Of a stretch of DNA of 43,916 bases, positions 7,176 through 15,054 are shown in pieces (position 1 is the stretch's first letter; every line of letters begins with the position of its first letter). Below the pieces are notes generated by a model. That model did not search any database and was not told the DNA's origin. It saw only the letters and a program-made list of their open reading frames with translations. The stretch lies in the NCBI RefSeq assembly GCF_003946405.1, contig NZ_RHOG01000024.1:1-43916 (forward strand), in the 5' to 3' direction. The position numbers and the translations under genes were made by a program. This DNA comes from Lacticaseibacillus yichunensis (GTDB taxonomy: Bacteria > Bacillota > Bacilli > Lactobacillales > Lactobacillaceae).

Positions 7176-7488
7176 ATGAGACCTCGATGAACAGATGGCC
7201 AGAGCCAGCAATGTGGCTCGTGGTCATCCAGATCTCACCTGGTACCTGGGGGTCGTCGGGCGCAATCAGCTCCGCCAGCCAGCGCACCAATTTCTGATTG
7301 CTGACAATGAAGTCATCCGGCAGGCGAAAGGCGTTGAGGCGTTCCTCGGGAAAAAGTTCCGCTTGGCATGGAAAAATGACTTGGTCGGAAAGGGCAAACG
7401 CGATGACATTTGAATAGCCTCGGCGAATCAAGGTGACCTGCTGAGGATGGGTGTGCAAATATTCAAGAACTTGCGTGGGAATTTTCAT
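7168..7488 (-). CDS. Hypothetical protein
   Basis: A soluble-looking 106-residue protein starting MKIPTQVLEYLHTHPQQV and ending GSGHLFIEVSFE, with no signal peptide or membrane segment. I do not recognise a family. A clear GGAGG lies 7 bp before ATG 7488 on the minus strand, and the gene overlaps a small membrane protein gene downstream, so it is probably real. It is divergent from the histidine phosphatase gene, with 88 bp between the two starts. Confidence 0.7.
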   Translation of the reverse strand: MKIPTQVLEYLHTHPQQVTLIRRGYSNVIAFALSDQVIFPCQAELFPEERLNAFRLPDDFIVSNQKLVRWLAELIAPDDPQVPGEIWMTTSHIAGSGHLFIEVSFE

Positions 7489-7576
7489 CGGGTTGCCTCC
7501 GTCTTAAGTCGCTGGTTGCCCTGCGCCTTGCATGATAGCATGAAAATAGCTCGATGTATAGAATGGAGGATGCGAG

Positions 7577-8263
7577 ATGACAGTCCATTTTTATCTAGTG
7601 CGTCACGGCGAAACACAGATGAATCGCAAGCAGCACATGCAAGGGGTGACGGATGCGCCGCTGACTGAAAAGGGGGTCGCGCAGGCCGACGCATTGGGTG
7701 CGGCGTTGGCCAAGGTGCCGTTTGCCCAGGCATACAGCTCGGACCGAAAGCGCGCTGTCGCCACCGCGCAGCATATTTTGGCGGCCGCGCCGACTGCGCC
7801 TATCTTGATGCGCCTGGCCAGCCTGCGCGAGGATTATTTTGGAGGACTGGAAGGCAAGAGTTCCGCCCAGGTGATGCGCCTGTCCGTTCAGCGCTATGGT
7901 CTGCGCGCGATGCCCCAGGTGTGGCAAGGCGGCGACCGTTTTGCGAAATTGGTGCGCAATTTTCAAAAGCTGGATGACACGGGCCAGGCGGAGAGCTTGC
8001 CGGCCCTGCAAATGCGGATGCGCGACGTGTTCCAGCGCCTCGCGGATCAAGCGCCGGCTTCTGGCAACGTGCTGGTGGTCGGGCACGGGCTGAGTTTGTC
8101 GGCCATGATCGAGTGGGTCAAGCCGCAGTCAGTGCCGATCGGTTTACTGAAAAACACTAGTGTGACGCGGCTTGATTTTGATCAAACCGCGGGTACCTGG
8201 CAAGTGGTGGCGGTGAACCTGACCGCTTCGCAGGCGGTCGCACTGGCGGCGCCTATTCTATAG
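7577..8263 (+). CDS. Histidine phosphatase family protein (phosphoglycerate mutase-like)
   Basis: The 228-residue product carries the catalytic RHG motif in LVRHGET (R9, H10, G11, E12) and the second catalytic His in VVGHGLSL (H170). E85 in LREDYFG is the likely acid. The sequence MQGVTDAPLTEKGVAQA is the usual substrate-side segment. Members are broad-specificity phosphatases or 2,3-bisphosphoglycerate-dependent mutases; the length and loose core fit a phosphatase better than glycolytic GpmA. GGAGG at 7565-7569 precedes ATG 7577. It is a single gene followed by a GC-rich hairpin. Confidence 0.87.
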   Translation: MTVHFYLVRHGETQMNRKQHMQGVTDAPLTEKGVAQADALGAALAKVPFAQAYSSDRKRAVATAQHILAAAPTAPILMRLASLREDYFGGLEGKSSAQVMRLSVQRYGLRAMPQVWQGGDRFAKLVRNFQKLDDTGQAESLPALQMRMRDVFQRLADQAPASGNVLVVGHGLSLSAMIEWVKPQSVPIGLLKNTSVTRLDFDQTAGTWQVVAVNLTASQAVALAAPIL

Positions 8264-8277
8264 AAGAAACAGAAATG

Positions 8278-8316
8278 ACGGGTCTGCTTACTGGCCGCGG
8301 CCAGAGGCGGACCCGT
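8278..8316 (+). terminator. Possible terminator after the phosphatase gene
   Basis: ACGGGTC (8278-8284) pairs with GACCCGT (8310-8316) around an inner palindrome CTGGCCGCGGCCAG. The T-run after it is short (TTTGT), so termination strength is uncertain. Confidence 0.5.
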
Positions 8317-8360
8317 TTGTCGTCCAAATATGACTTTTTTGTGAAAATCGAGACAGAGCA

Positions 8361-8416
8361 TTGCACCGCATGAGCATGACGCGTAGAATGACAACTTGTC
8401 ACATGACAGAACGTCA
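8361..8416 (+). promoter_or_regulatory. Promoter and tandem operator of the TetR-ABC exporter operon
   Basis: A -35 TTGCAC (8361-8366), 17-bp spacer and -10 TAGAAT (8384-8389) precede the regulator gene. Starting at the last base of the -10 are two palindromes in the same phase, 15 bp apart: TGACAACTTGTCA (8389-8401, perfect) and TGACAGAACGTCA (8404-8416, imperfect). Their position over the transcription start is that of a repressor operator, so autoregulation by the TetR protein is likely. Confidence 0.65.
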
Positions 8417-8438
8417 CACCCCAATGAAAGGAGCGGCC

Positions 8439-9104
8439 ATGCCTAAATCCACCTTCTATCGGCTTGCAGATGAAAAGCGCCAACGCCTGATCGTCGCGGC
8501 GTACAACGAGTTTTCTCGCGCGCCGTTTGCCGATGCCAGTATCAGCAATATTATCAAAGAAGCCGGCATTCCGCGCGGCAGTTTTTATCAATATTTTGAA
8601 GATAAAAGTGATGTCTTCTTTTACCTGCTGGATCTGATTCGGCAAAGTGCCAACGTTTGGCTGAAAGACGCGCTGAGCGCCAATCACGGCGATCTGTTTG
8701 CCACCATGCACGAGGTGGTCGAGCGGCTGGTCGAGACGATCACCACTGGGCCGTACCACGCCTTTTATAGCAACCTATTCATGTATATGGATTTTCATTC
8801 CGCGGATAAGATGGCGAGGGAAGGCACTGGGCCGGTCATGCCGCCGCACGGCCCTAAGAAAGGCGAGGTCTCGTCGTTTTTGTTGGAAAATGTGGACCGC
8901 GACCGGCTGCGGGTCAAGGCAGATGATGATCTGCGCGTCTTGATCCATCAGCTCTTTGGGATGTTGATGCAATCGATCGGCCATTATTTCAATCAGCTGG
9001 CCAGTGGGGCACAGCTCAGCTCGGATGAATTAAAACGGCGTCTGGACCAGCAACTTGATTGGTTGCAGTTCGGCGTCGGTGAAACAAAGGAGGAGAAGCA
9101 ATGA
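8439..9104 (+). CDS. TetR/AcrR family transcriptional regulator
   Basis: A 221-residue protein with an N-terminal TetR DNA-binding domain: residues about 10-60 contain the helix-turn-helix FADASISNIIKEAGIPRGSF followed by the typical YQYFEDKSDVF. The C-terminal helical domain, which would bind the inducer, is not recognisable at sequence level. ATG 8439 has AAAGGAG 5 bp upstream; longer in-frame starts would run through the operator region and are rejected. Its stop overlaps the start of the first exporter gene (ATGA), so it is co-transcribed with the exporter and probably represses it until a drug or bile-like ligand binds. Confidence 0.9.
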   Translation: MPKSTFYRLADEKRQRLIVAAYNEFSRAPFADASISNIIKEAGIPRGSFYQYFEDKSDVFFYLLDLIRQSANVWLKDALSANHGDLFATMHEVVERLVETITTGPYHAFYSNLFMYMDFHSADKMAREGTGPVMPPHGPKKGEVSSFLLENVDRDRLRVKADDDLRVLIHQLFGMLMQSIGHYFNQLASGAQLSSDELKRRLDQQLDWLQFGVGETKEEKQ

Positions 9105-10831
9105 TCAAACTCGCAAAAGGCAGGGTCTCCCTGTGGGCGATCCTGGCCGCGGTCGGGTTCATGATCGTGCAGGTGATCTCGAGTCTTTACCTGCCCAATC
9201 TGACCGCGGACATCGTGAACAACGGGGTCGTGACTGGCGATATCGATTATATCTGGAAGACCGGGTATAAAATGATCGCCTTTGCGATCTTAAGTGTGGT
9301 CGCCAGTGTCGCCAACGTGTACGTGGCGTCCAAGGTCTCACAAAAACTGGGCCAGCGCATTCGCTCAGATGTTTATCGCAAAGTGATCAATTATTCGCAT
9401 GATGAGATGGATCAGATCGGCGCAAGCAGCCTGATCACCCGGACCACCAACGACGTGACACAGATTCAAAACGTCTGGGTCATGATCTTGCGGATGATGA
9501 TCATGGCCCCGATCATGCTGGTTGGCGCGGCTTTTCTGGCTTACCAAAAGAGCCCGGCACTGACCAACATCTTCTTGATCGTTTTGCCGATCATGGCCGT
9601 GTTCATGGGCGTGGTGATGTATTTCGCCGTGCCACTCTTCCGCGCGATGCAGAAGAAAACAGATAACATCAACTTGGTCTTCCGTGAAGGCCTGACCGGG
9701 GTCCGCGTCATTCGCGCCTTTCGTCAGGATCAGTTCGAACAGGACCGCTTTGATGGCGTCAACAAGGATTACACCAACAACGCGGTGAAAGTCTTTTCCA
9801 TCATGGCCTTGATGTTTCCGGTGATGACGCTGATCATGTCCGGGACGAACATCGGCATCACCTGGTGGGGCGGCCACTTGATCGCCCAGCAATCTCTTGA
9901 AACAGGGAACATGATCGCGTTTTTGACATACGCGATGCAGATTCTCATGAGTTTCATGATGCTGTCGATGATTTTCGTATTCATTCCGCGTGCCCAGGCG
10001 TCTGCGGTCCGAATCAACGAAGTGCTGGCACAGACCACGACGCTTCAGTCCTCGGCGACGCCAAAAGAAATGGCGACGGATAAGCCGCAGTTGCGCTTTG
10101 ATCACGTTAAGTTCCGTTATGCCGGCGCTGAAGAACCTGCGCTGACCGACATCGATTTTGACATGCATGCCGGGCAAACATTGGCAATCATCGGCGGGAC
10201 CGGCGCCGGGAAATCGACCTTGGTCAACCTGATGCCACGCTTTTACGACGTGGAAGAAGGCGCTGTTGAAGTCGATGGCCAAAATGTGAAGGATCTGGAT
10301 CTGCAAGAGTTGCATCGCCAGATCGCGTTTGTGCCGCAAAAGGCCAACCTGTTCACGGGCACCGTGCGCGACAACATGAAATACGGCAATGAAGACGCGA
10401 CGGATGATGAGATCTGGCATGCACTTGAAGTGGCGCAGGCCAAGGATTTCATCAGTGAAAATCCGGAAGGGCTGGATTATCACGTCGAGCAAGGCGGCGG
10501 CAACTTCTCCGGTGGCCAGCGTCAGCGCTTGGCGATCGCCCGCGCCTTGGTCAAGGACGCCTCAGTTTATGTGTTTGATGACGATTTTTCCGCGCTGGAC
10601 TTTAAGACGGATGCTGAATTGCGTCAGGCACTGAAAGAGGATGCCAAGATCTCCTCGCGTATCGTCGTGATCGTTGGCCAGCGTGTCTCCACCGTGGCCG
10701 ACGCCGATACGATCCTCGTGCTGGAAGATGGCAAGATGGTCGGCCGCGGCACGCATGCCGAGCTCAAGGCAACCAATGATACCTATCAAGAGATCATCAA
10801 GTCGCAGATCAGGGAAGGGGACGAAGCGTAA
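9101..10831 (+). CDS. Heterodimeric ABC exporter subunit with degenerate ATPase site (LmrC-like)
   Basis: A 576-residue half-transporter: six transmembrane helices in about the first 310 residues, then an ABC ATPase. Walker A is GGTGAGKST at 365-373 and the signature is NFSGGQ at 468-473. The Walker B region reads VYVFDDDFSALD, with D494 in place of the catalytic Glu, and the H-loop has Q527 instead of His (GQRVST). This is the degenerate-site pattern of LmrC and TM287. AGGAGG precedes ATG 9101. The next gene encodes the partner and overlaps by one base (TAATG). It probably exports lipophilic drugs or similar compounds. Confidence 0.92.
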   Translation: MIKLAKGRVSLWAILAAVGFMIVQVISSLYLPNLTADIVNNGVVTGDIDYIWKTGYKMIAFAILSVVASVANVYVASKVSQKLGQRIRSDVYRKVINYSHDEMDQIGASSLITRTTNDVTQIQNVWVMILRMMIMAPIMLVGAAFLAYQKSPALTNIFLIVLPIMAVFMGVVMYFAVPLFRAMQKKTDNINLVFREGLTGVRVIRAFRQDQFEQDRFDGVNKDYTNNAVKVFSIMALMFPVMTLIMSGTNIGITWWGGHLIAQQSLETGNMIAFLTYAMQILMSFMMLSMIFVFIPRAQASAVRINEVLAQTTTLQSSATPKEMATDKPQLRFDHVKFRYAGAEEPALTDIDFDMHAGQTLAIIGGTGAGKSTLVNLMPRFYDVEEGAVEVDGQNVKDLDLQELHRQIAFVPQKANLFTGTVRDNMKYGNEDATDDEIWHALEVAQAKDFISENPEGLDYHVEQGGGNFSGGQRQRLAIARALVKDASVYVFDDDFSALDFKTDAELRQALKEDAKISSRIVVIVGQRVSTVADADTILVLEDGKMVGRGTHAELKATNDTYQEIIKSQIREGDEA

Positions 10832-12720
10832 TGGCAGAAGATACGAAATCAACGAATCGTCCAATGCGTGGCCCCGGCGGCCCTGGCCATGGCCCGGGTG
10901 GCTTGGTTGAAAAGCCAAAGAATTTCTGGGGCACCACGTTCCGCTTGTTCGGTTACATGAAGTCTCGGTTGGCCGGCATCGTGATCGTTGTCCTGCTGGC
11001 GATCGTGTCCGCGATCTTCCAGATCCGGACGCCAAAAGTCTTGGGCCAAGCGACCACCGAGATCTTTAAGGGCTACATGAAGGGTGCCGCCATGCAAAAG
11101 GCCGGCATCAAGATGACGGAGTTTCCAATCAATTTTGGCAAGATCGAGAACATTATCATCATCGTCATCTTCATGTACCTGGCGTCTGCGCTGTTCAGCT
11201 TCCTGCAGCAGTACATCATGACTCGCATCTCCCAGCGCACCGTTTATGACCTGCGCAAGGAGCTCAAGGGCAAGATGCAGACGGTGCCCATCAATTATTA
11301 CGACACCCACAGCAATGGCGATATCATGTCCCGTGCGATCAACGATATGGATAACATCGCTGGGACCCTGCAGCAGAGTCTCACGCAGTTGGTCACATCG
11401 ACGGTCACCTTTATTGGCACGTTGTGGATGATGCTGTCAATCAGCTGGAAAATGACGTTGATCGCGCTGGTCACCATTCCACTTTCCCTGGTCATTGTCG
11501 GCATCGTGGCCCCGAAGTCACAGCGCTATTTTGCCGCTCAGCAAAAAGCGCTTGGCCTTTTGAACAACCAGGTCGAAGAAAATTATTCCGGCCAGGTGAT
11601 CATCAAGTCCTTCAACCGTGAAGACGTGGTGATGGCCAACTTTGAAAAAGAAAACCAGCAGTTCTACAATGCCGCGTGGAAAGCGCAGTTCGTCTCTGGC
11701 ATCATCATGCCGCTGATGACGTTCCTGAATAACATCGGTTACGTCTTCGTTGCCATCATCGGGGGCATCAGCGTTTCCAACGGCTCTGTCTCGATCGGGG
11801 ATGTGCAGGCGTTTCTGCAGTACACCCAGCAGTTCTCCCAGCCGATCTCCCAGCTGGCTAACCTCGCCAACACCATTCAAAACACCGTCGCCTCTGCGGA
11901 ACGTGTCTTTGAAGTGCTGGATGAAAAAGACATGGAGGACAAGCCATCCGGTCTGCCTGTGCCAGTCGTTGAAAATGATCCGAACAAACTGGTCATGGAT
12001 CACGTCAAGTTTGGCTATGAAGGCAGCCCGATCTTGATGGAAGATTACTCGCTGGCCGTCAAGCCAGGTGAGATGATCGCTATCGTTGGGCCGACCGGGG
12101 CCGGCAAGACCACCGTCATCAACATGCTCGAGCGCTTCTATGATGTCAAAGGCGGCTCCATTCGCCTCGATGGCACGGATACCCGTGACATGAGTCGAGA
12201 AGACTTGCGCAGCCATTTTGCGATGGTTCTGCAGGATACTTGGCTGTTCACCGGCACCATTTGGGACAACTTGAAGTATGGCCGCGAAGATGCCTCCAAG
12301 GAGCAGATCCTTGAAGCAGCCAAGGCGGCGCATGTGGATAACTTTGTCCGTCAGCTGCCGAAGGGGTACGACACGGTCTTGAACGAAGACGCGTCCAATA
12401 TCTCGCAAGGCCAGCGTCAGCTGCTGACCATCGCCCGCGCGTTTGTTGCCGATCCGGACATCTTGATCTTGGATGAAGCGACTAGCTCTGTCGATACCCG
12501 GACTGAGGTGCACATCCAGCACGCGATGGGTCGGCTGCTCAAGGGCCGGACGAGCTTCGTTGTCGCCCACCGGCTGAGCACGATCAGGGACGCGGACAAC
12601 ATCATTGTCATGAACCACGGCTCAATTGTTGAGACCGGGAACCATGATCAATTGATGGCGAAAAACGGCTTCTACGCCGATCTGTACAACAGTCAGTTCT
12701 CTGGTAACGTTGAGATCTAA
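10831..12720 (+). CDS. Heterodimeric ABC exporter subunit with catalytic ATPase site (LmrD-like)
   Basis: A 629-residue half-transporter. A Gly/Pro-rich cytosolic N-terminus (MRGPGGPGHGPGG) of about 35 residues precedes six membrane helices and an ABC ATPase. Walker A GPTGAGKTT is at 420-428, Walker B ends LILDEATSS with D548 and catalytic E549, and the H-loop His is H580 (AHRLST). The signature is NISQGQ (523-528) rather than SGGQ. In LmrCD-type dimers that altered signature faces the partner's degenerate Walker site, so the two deviations match. Translation is coupled to the upstream subunit. A strong terminator follows. Confidence 0.93.
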   Translation: MAEDTKSTNRPMRGPGGPGHGPGGLVEKPKNFWGTTFRLFGYMKSRLAGIVIVVLLAIVSAIFQIRTPKVLGQATTEIFKGYMKGAAMQKAGIKMTEFPINFGKIENIIIIVIFMYLASALFSFLQQYIMTRISQRTVYDLRKELKGKMQTVPINYYDTHSNGDIMSRAINDMDNIAGTLQQSLTQLVTSTVTFIGTLWMMLSISWKMTLIALVTIPLSLVIVGIVAPKSQRYFAAQQKALGLLNNQVEENYSGQVIIKSFNREDVVMANFEKENQQFYNAAWKAQFVSGIIMPLMTFLNNIGYVFVAIIGGISVSNGSVSIGDVQAFLQYTQQFSQPISQLANLANTIQNTVASAERVFEVLDEKDMEDKPSGLPVPVVENDPNKLVMDHVKFGYEGSPILMEDYSLAVKPGEMIAIVGPTGAGKTTVINMLERFYDVKGGSIRLDGTDTRDMSREDLRSHFAMVLQDTWLFTGTIWDNLKYGREDASKEQILEAAKAAHVDNFVRQLPKGYDTVLNEDASNISQGQRQLLTIARAFVADPDILILDEATSSVDTRTEVHIQHAMGRLLKGRTSFVVAHRLSTIRDADNIIVMNHGSIVETGNHDQLMAKNGFYADLYNSQFSGNVEI

Positions 12721-12726
12721 GCACGC

Positions 12727-12775
12727 AAAAAAGATCCGGCCTCGTCGCATTGCGGCGGTGGCCGGATCTTTTTTT
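12727..12775 (+). terminator. Intrinsic terminator of the ABC exporter operon
   Basis: AAAAAAGATCCGGCC (12727-12741) pairs with GGCCGGATCTTTTTT, an at least 12-bp stem with a T-run. It begins 6 bp past the stop codon. Confidence 0.93.
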
Positions 12776-12803
12776 GTTGTTCGAGTGAGAGGACAGTGTC
12801 GGT

Positions 12804-12951
12804 ATCCCGCGCACCTGCGCACCCTTTTGCAGTTGGGCTCCGGCTCGCAGGGGTGGGACATTTAGCTGACCTAGGCACTCGGTGGCAAGGGACGCCACCA
12901 AGCACCTAGGCCAAGCTAGCTGCCCACCCCTAAACGCGAGCCTGCGCACCC
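12804..12951 (+). repeat. Intergenic hairpin repeat, copy B1 (forward)
   Basis: First of two tandem units. It begins with a partial 3' arm ATCCCGCGCACCTGCGCACCC (12804-12824), then TTTTGCAGTTGGGCTCC. The hairpin follows: outer stem GGCTCGC 12842-12848 with GCGAGCC 12936-12942, basal stem AGGGGTGGG 12849-12857 with CCCACCCCT 12923-12931, and apical stem GGTGGC 12881-12886 with GCCACC 12894-12899. The outer stem differs from that of the leading partial arm (GCGCACC), which instead matches unit B2. Confidence 0.88.
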
Positions 12952-13074
12952 TTTTGCAGTTGGGCTCCGGTGCGCATGGGGGGACATCTAACTGTCTCGT
13001 GTGCTCGAGGCGAAGTGCGCCTCAATCCCCCGAGCCAAGTTAGCTGCCCCGCCATCCCGCGCACCTGCGCACCC
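12941..13074 (+). repeat. Intergenic hairpin repeat, copy B2 (forward)
   Basis: Second tandem unit; its TGCGCACCCTTTTGCAGTTG box starts 127 bp after that of B1, and the closing box 123 bp later. The outer stem is GGTGCGC 12969-12975 with GCGCACC 13059-13065. Inner pairing includes TAACT/AGTTA and CTCG/CGAG, and the apical stem is GAGGCG 13007-13012 with CGCCTC 13018-13023. Together with B1 it fills most of the gene-free stretch between the exporter terminator and the VOC gene. Confidence 0.88.
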
Positions 13075-13133
13075 TCAAGTCGTCAACTCAGCTTTTTTCC
13101 CCGGGGGCGTGTATGCTTTGCGCAAAGGGGGCG

Positions 13134-13994
13134 ATGGTCGTGAAGGGGCATTTTATTTTGGATGCGGCCACACGCATCGGGTTCATCGCGCTAAAGGTGG
13201 CGGAGGCTGGGCCGGTCGCAAACTGGTATCGGCAAATGGGGTTTGAGACCCTTCAGGAAAAAGAGAAGCAGGTGATGCTGGGCATTCACGCTGACCGCAA
13301 AGTTTTGCTGATCTTGCAAGAAGTCGTGGGGCTGCAGCCAAATGGGCCGTTGACGGGCCTCAGCGGGTTTTCGGTGATGCTGCCCACTCGGTCAAGCCTG
13401 CTGGCGGCGTATCGGCGGGTGTCCGCCCGGGAAAAGGTGCAAGGTTTTACCACCACTTGGGGGCTGGGGTTCACGACGGTCGATCCACTTGGCAATGCGG
13501 TGACGTTTGCCTATGACGAAGAGGGGCCGACCAAACCGCCGGGGTATCGCTGGCGCAGTGCGGACCGGGTCGCTGCGGCGCCGGCCTTGTTCGCGGGTGG
13601 GGCCGTTGAGCGCACGATGCCGGTCGGAACCACGCTGGGGCAGTTGGTCGTTCGGGTGCATTCGCTGGCGGAGACGCTGCCGTATGTGACGCAGGTGCTT
13701 GGGTTTGACGAGCTACCGGGCAAGCAGCCGCCGGGACAATTTTCGCTGACGGTCGGCAATGCGAGCATGCACATCATGCTGACGCTGGAAGAGGACCCGC
13801 GCGCGCTGCCGCCCATGCCGGACCATTTTGGCGCCAAGTATGTCAATCTGGTGGTGCCCAACACCTTGATCTTGCGGCTGTTGCGCGCGAACCTTGCCAC
13901 CGCGCCGGGAAGCTCCTATCATTATGATGAAAAGAAGCGCTACTTGATGGCGGCCGGGCCGAACCGGCTCACCATGTGGTTCAGTGTGTTGTAG
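13134..13994 (+). CDS. VOC (glyoxalase/dioxygenase) superfamily protein, two-domain
   Basis: The product has about 286 residues and two vicinal-oxygen-chelate modules. The first spans residues 10-130 (RIGFIALKVAEAGPVANWYR, then TVDPLGNAVTFAYDEEG), the second about 160-280 (QLVVRVHSLAETLPYVTQVLGF). This resembles CatE-like ring-cleaving dioxygenase or glyoxalase proteins. The metal-binding residues look incomplete, so catalysis is uncertain. ATG 13134 follows AAAGGGGG at 13124-13131 at a short distance; GTG 13140 is a good alternative. A possible -10 TATGCT is at 13112-13117, just past repeat B2. A serine hydrolase gene follows 15 bp downstream, probably in the same operon. Confidence 0.75.
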   Translation: MVVKGHFILDAATRIGFIALKVAEAGPVANWYRQMGFETLQEKEKQVMLGIHADRKVLLILQEVVGLQPNGPLTGLSGFSVMLPTRSSLLAAYRRVSAREKVQGFTTTWGLGFTTVDPLGNAVTFAYDEEGPTKPPGYRWRSADRVAAAPALFAGGAVERTMPVGTTLGQLVVRVHSLAETLPYVTQVLGFDELPGKQPPGQFSLTVGNASMHIMLTLEEDPRALPPMPDHFGAKYVNLVVPNTLILRLLRANLATAPGSSYHYDEKKRYLMAAGPNRLTMWFSVL

Positions 13995-14009
13995 CGAAAA
14001 GGAGCAACT

Positions 14010-15008
14010 ATGTCAGAAACAGATGACGCAATCACCCAACTGATCACCGACCACATTGTCCCAGGGGCCAGTTGGGCGATCTTGACGCCGGGCAACGTCG
14101 CGACGCATGTGGCCGGGGCGGCGCAAGTATTGCCCACGCGGGAACCCTTGCGTCCGAACATGGCCTATGATCTGGCGAGCCTGACAAAGGTGTTGGGCAC
14201 CACCACCGTTTTTTTACAAGCGGTTGAGGAAAAACGGGTGATGCCGGATGCAGCATTGGCGGATTTTATTCCGGGGTTTCACCAGCCGACCACGTTTCGC
14301 CAGGCGCTGACGCACACATCGGGGCTTGAAGGCTACATTCCGCACCGCGACAGCTTGCCGGCCAAAGCACTGAAGGCGGCGTTGATCGAGGCGATGCAGG
14401 TGACGGATGAATGTGATCAACAGGTCGTGTACCGAGACGTCAATTTGCTGCTGGTGGGCTGGGCGCTTGAAACAATCTACGGGGCGCCGATTCAGGACCT
14501 GATCACAACGCGGGTGCTGAAGCCACTTGGGCTGAGTGGGGCGAGTTTTCACCCGGATCCGGCGCAGTGCGTCCCGACCAGCTACGATGACACGACGCAG
14601 CAGGCACGGCGCGGATTGGTGCATGACCCCAAAAGCGCCATTTTAGGGACGCACAGTGGCGCCGCTGGACTTTTTGCGACGTTGGCCGACCTGGTACGTT
14701 TTTCGGAGTTTGTGTTTGGCATACGTCAGGCGGCCGCGTTTCCAGCGCATGCCTACCGCGATCTGGTGCGGGACCAGACGAAAAATGGACTGGGTCGCAC
14801 CCTGGGCTGGGATCTGCGCCAGGGGGCCGGGGCGTTGTGGCTGTATCACACAGGGTACACTGGCATGTTTTGGCTCCTGCAACCGCAACTGCAGCGCGGG
14901 CTCATCGTGTTGACAAACCGTGTCCATCCGCGGGTCAACCTAGATTTTCTGGCCCGGCGCGACGAAATCGTGGCTGGATTTCTCGCAAGCGCTTCATCAC
15001 CGGCCTGA
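14010..15008 (+). CDS. Serine hydrolase, beta-lactamase class C/esterase family
   Basis: A 332-residue protein with the SxxK motif SLTK at 57-60, where S57 is the predicted nucleophile. The second motif is YRDVN at 141-145, in place of the usual YxN, and YHTGYTG near residue 287 is the KTG-like third motif. There is no signal peptide, so it acts in the cytosol. Related lactobacillar proteins are esterases or penicillin-binding-like hydrolases, and the substrate cannot be told from sequence. AAGGAG at 13999-14004 precedes ATG 14010. It follows the VOC gene closely and its end holds the promoter of manA. Confidence 0.85.
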   Translation: MSETDDAITQLITDHIVPGASWAILTPGNVATHVAGAAQVLPTREPLRPNMAYDLASLTKVLGTTTVFLQAVEEKRVMPDAALADFIPGFHQPTTFRQALTHTSGLEGYIPHRDSLPAKALKAALIEAMQVTDECDQQVVYRDVNLLLVGWALETIYGAPIQDLITTRVLKPLGLSGASFHPDPAQCVPTSYDDTTQQARRGLVHDPKSAILGTHSGAAGLFATLADLVRFSEFVFGIRQAAAFPAHAYRDLVRDQTKNGLGRTLGWDLRQGAGALWLYHTGYTGMFWLLQPQLQRGLIVLTNRVHPRVNLDFLARRDEIVAGFLASASSPA

Positions 15009-15011
15009 ATA

Positions 15012-15020
15012 TGCTAGAAT
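15012..15020 (+). promoter_or_regulatory. Extended -10 promoter of manA
   Basis: TGCTAGAAT is an extended -10 element 35 bp before the manA start, with no good -35. The palindromic core AAGCGCTT at 14987-14994, in the -35 region, resembles the centre of a CcpA cre site, so carbon catabolite control is possible but unproven. Confidence 0.5.
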
Positions 15021-15054
15021 GAGGCCTGTACGAAATAGGATAGGAGTGAACATT

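Noticed and set aside
12804-13074. CRISPR array
   Set aside because: The direct repeats are about 125 bp apart with related, self-complementary sequence between them, not unique spacers of 30-40 bp, and no cas genes are present.
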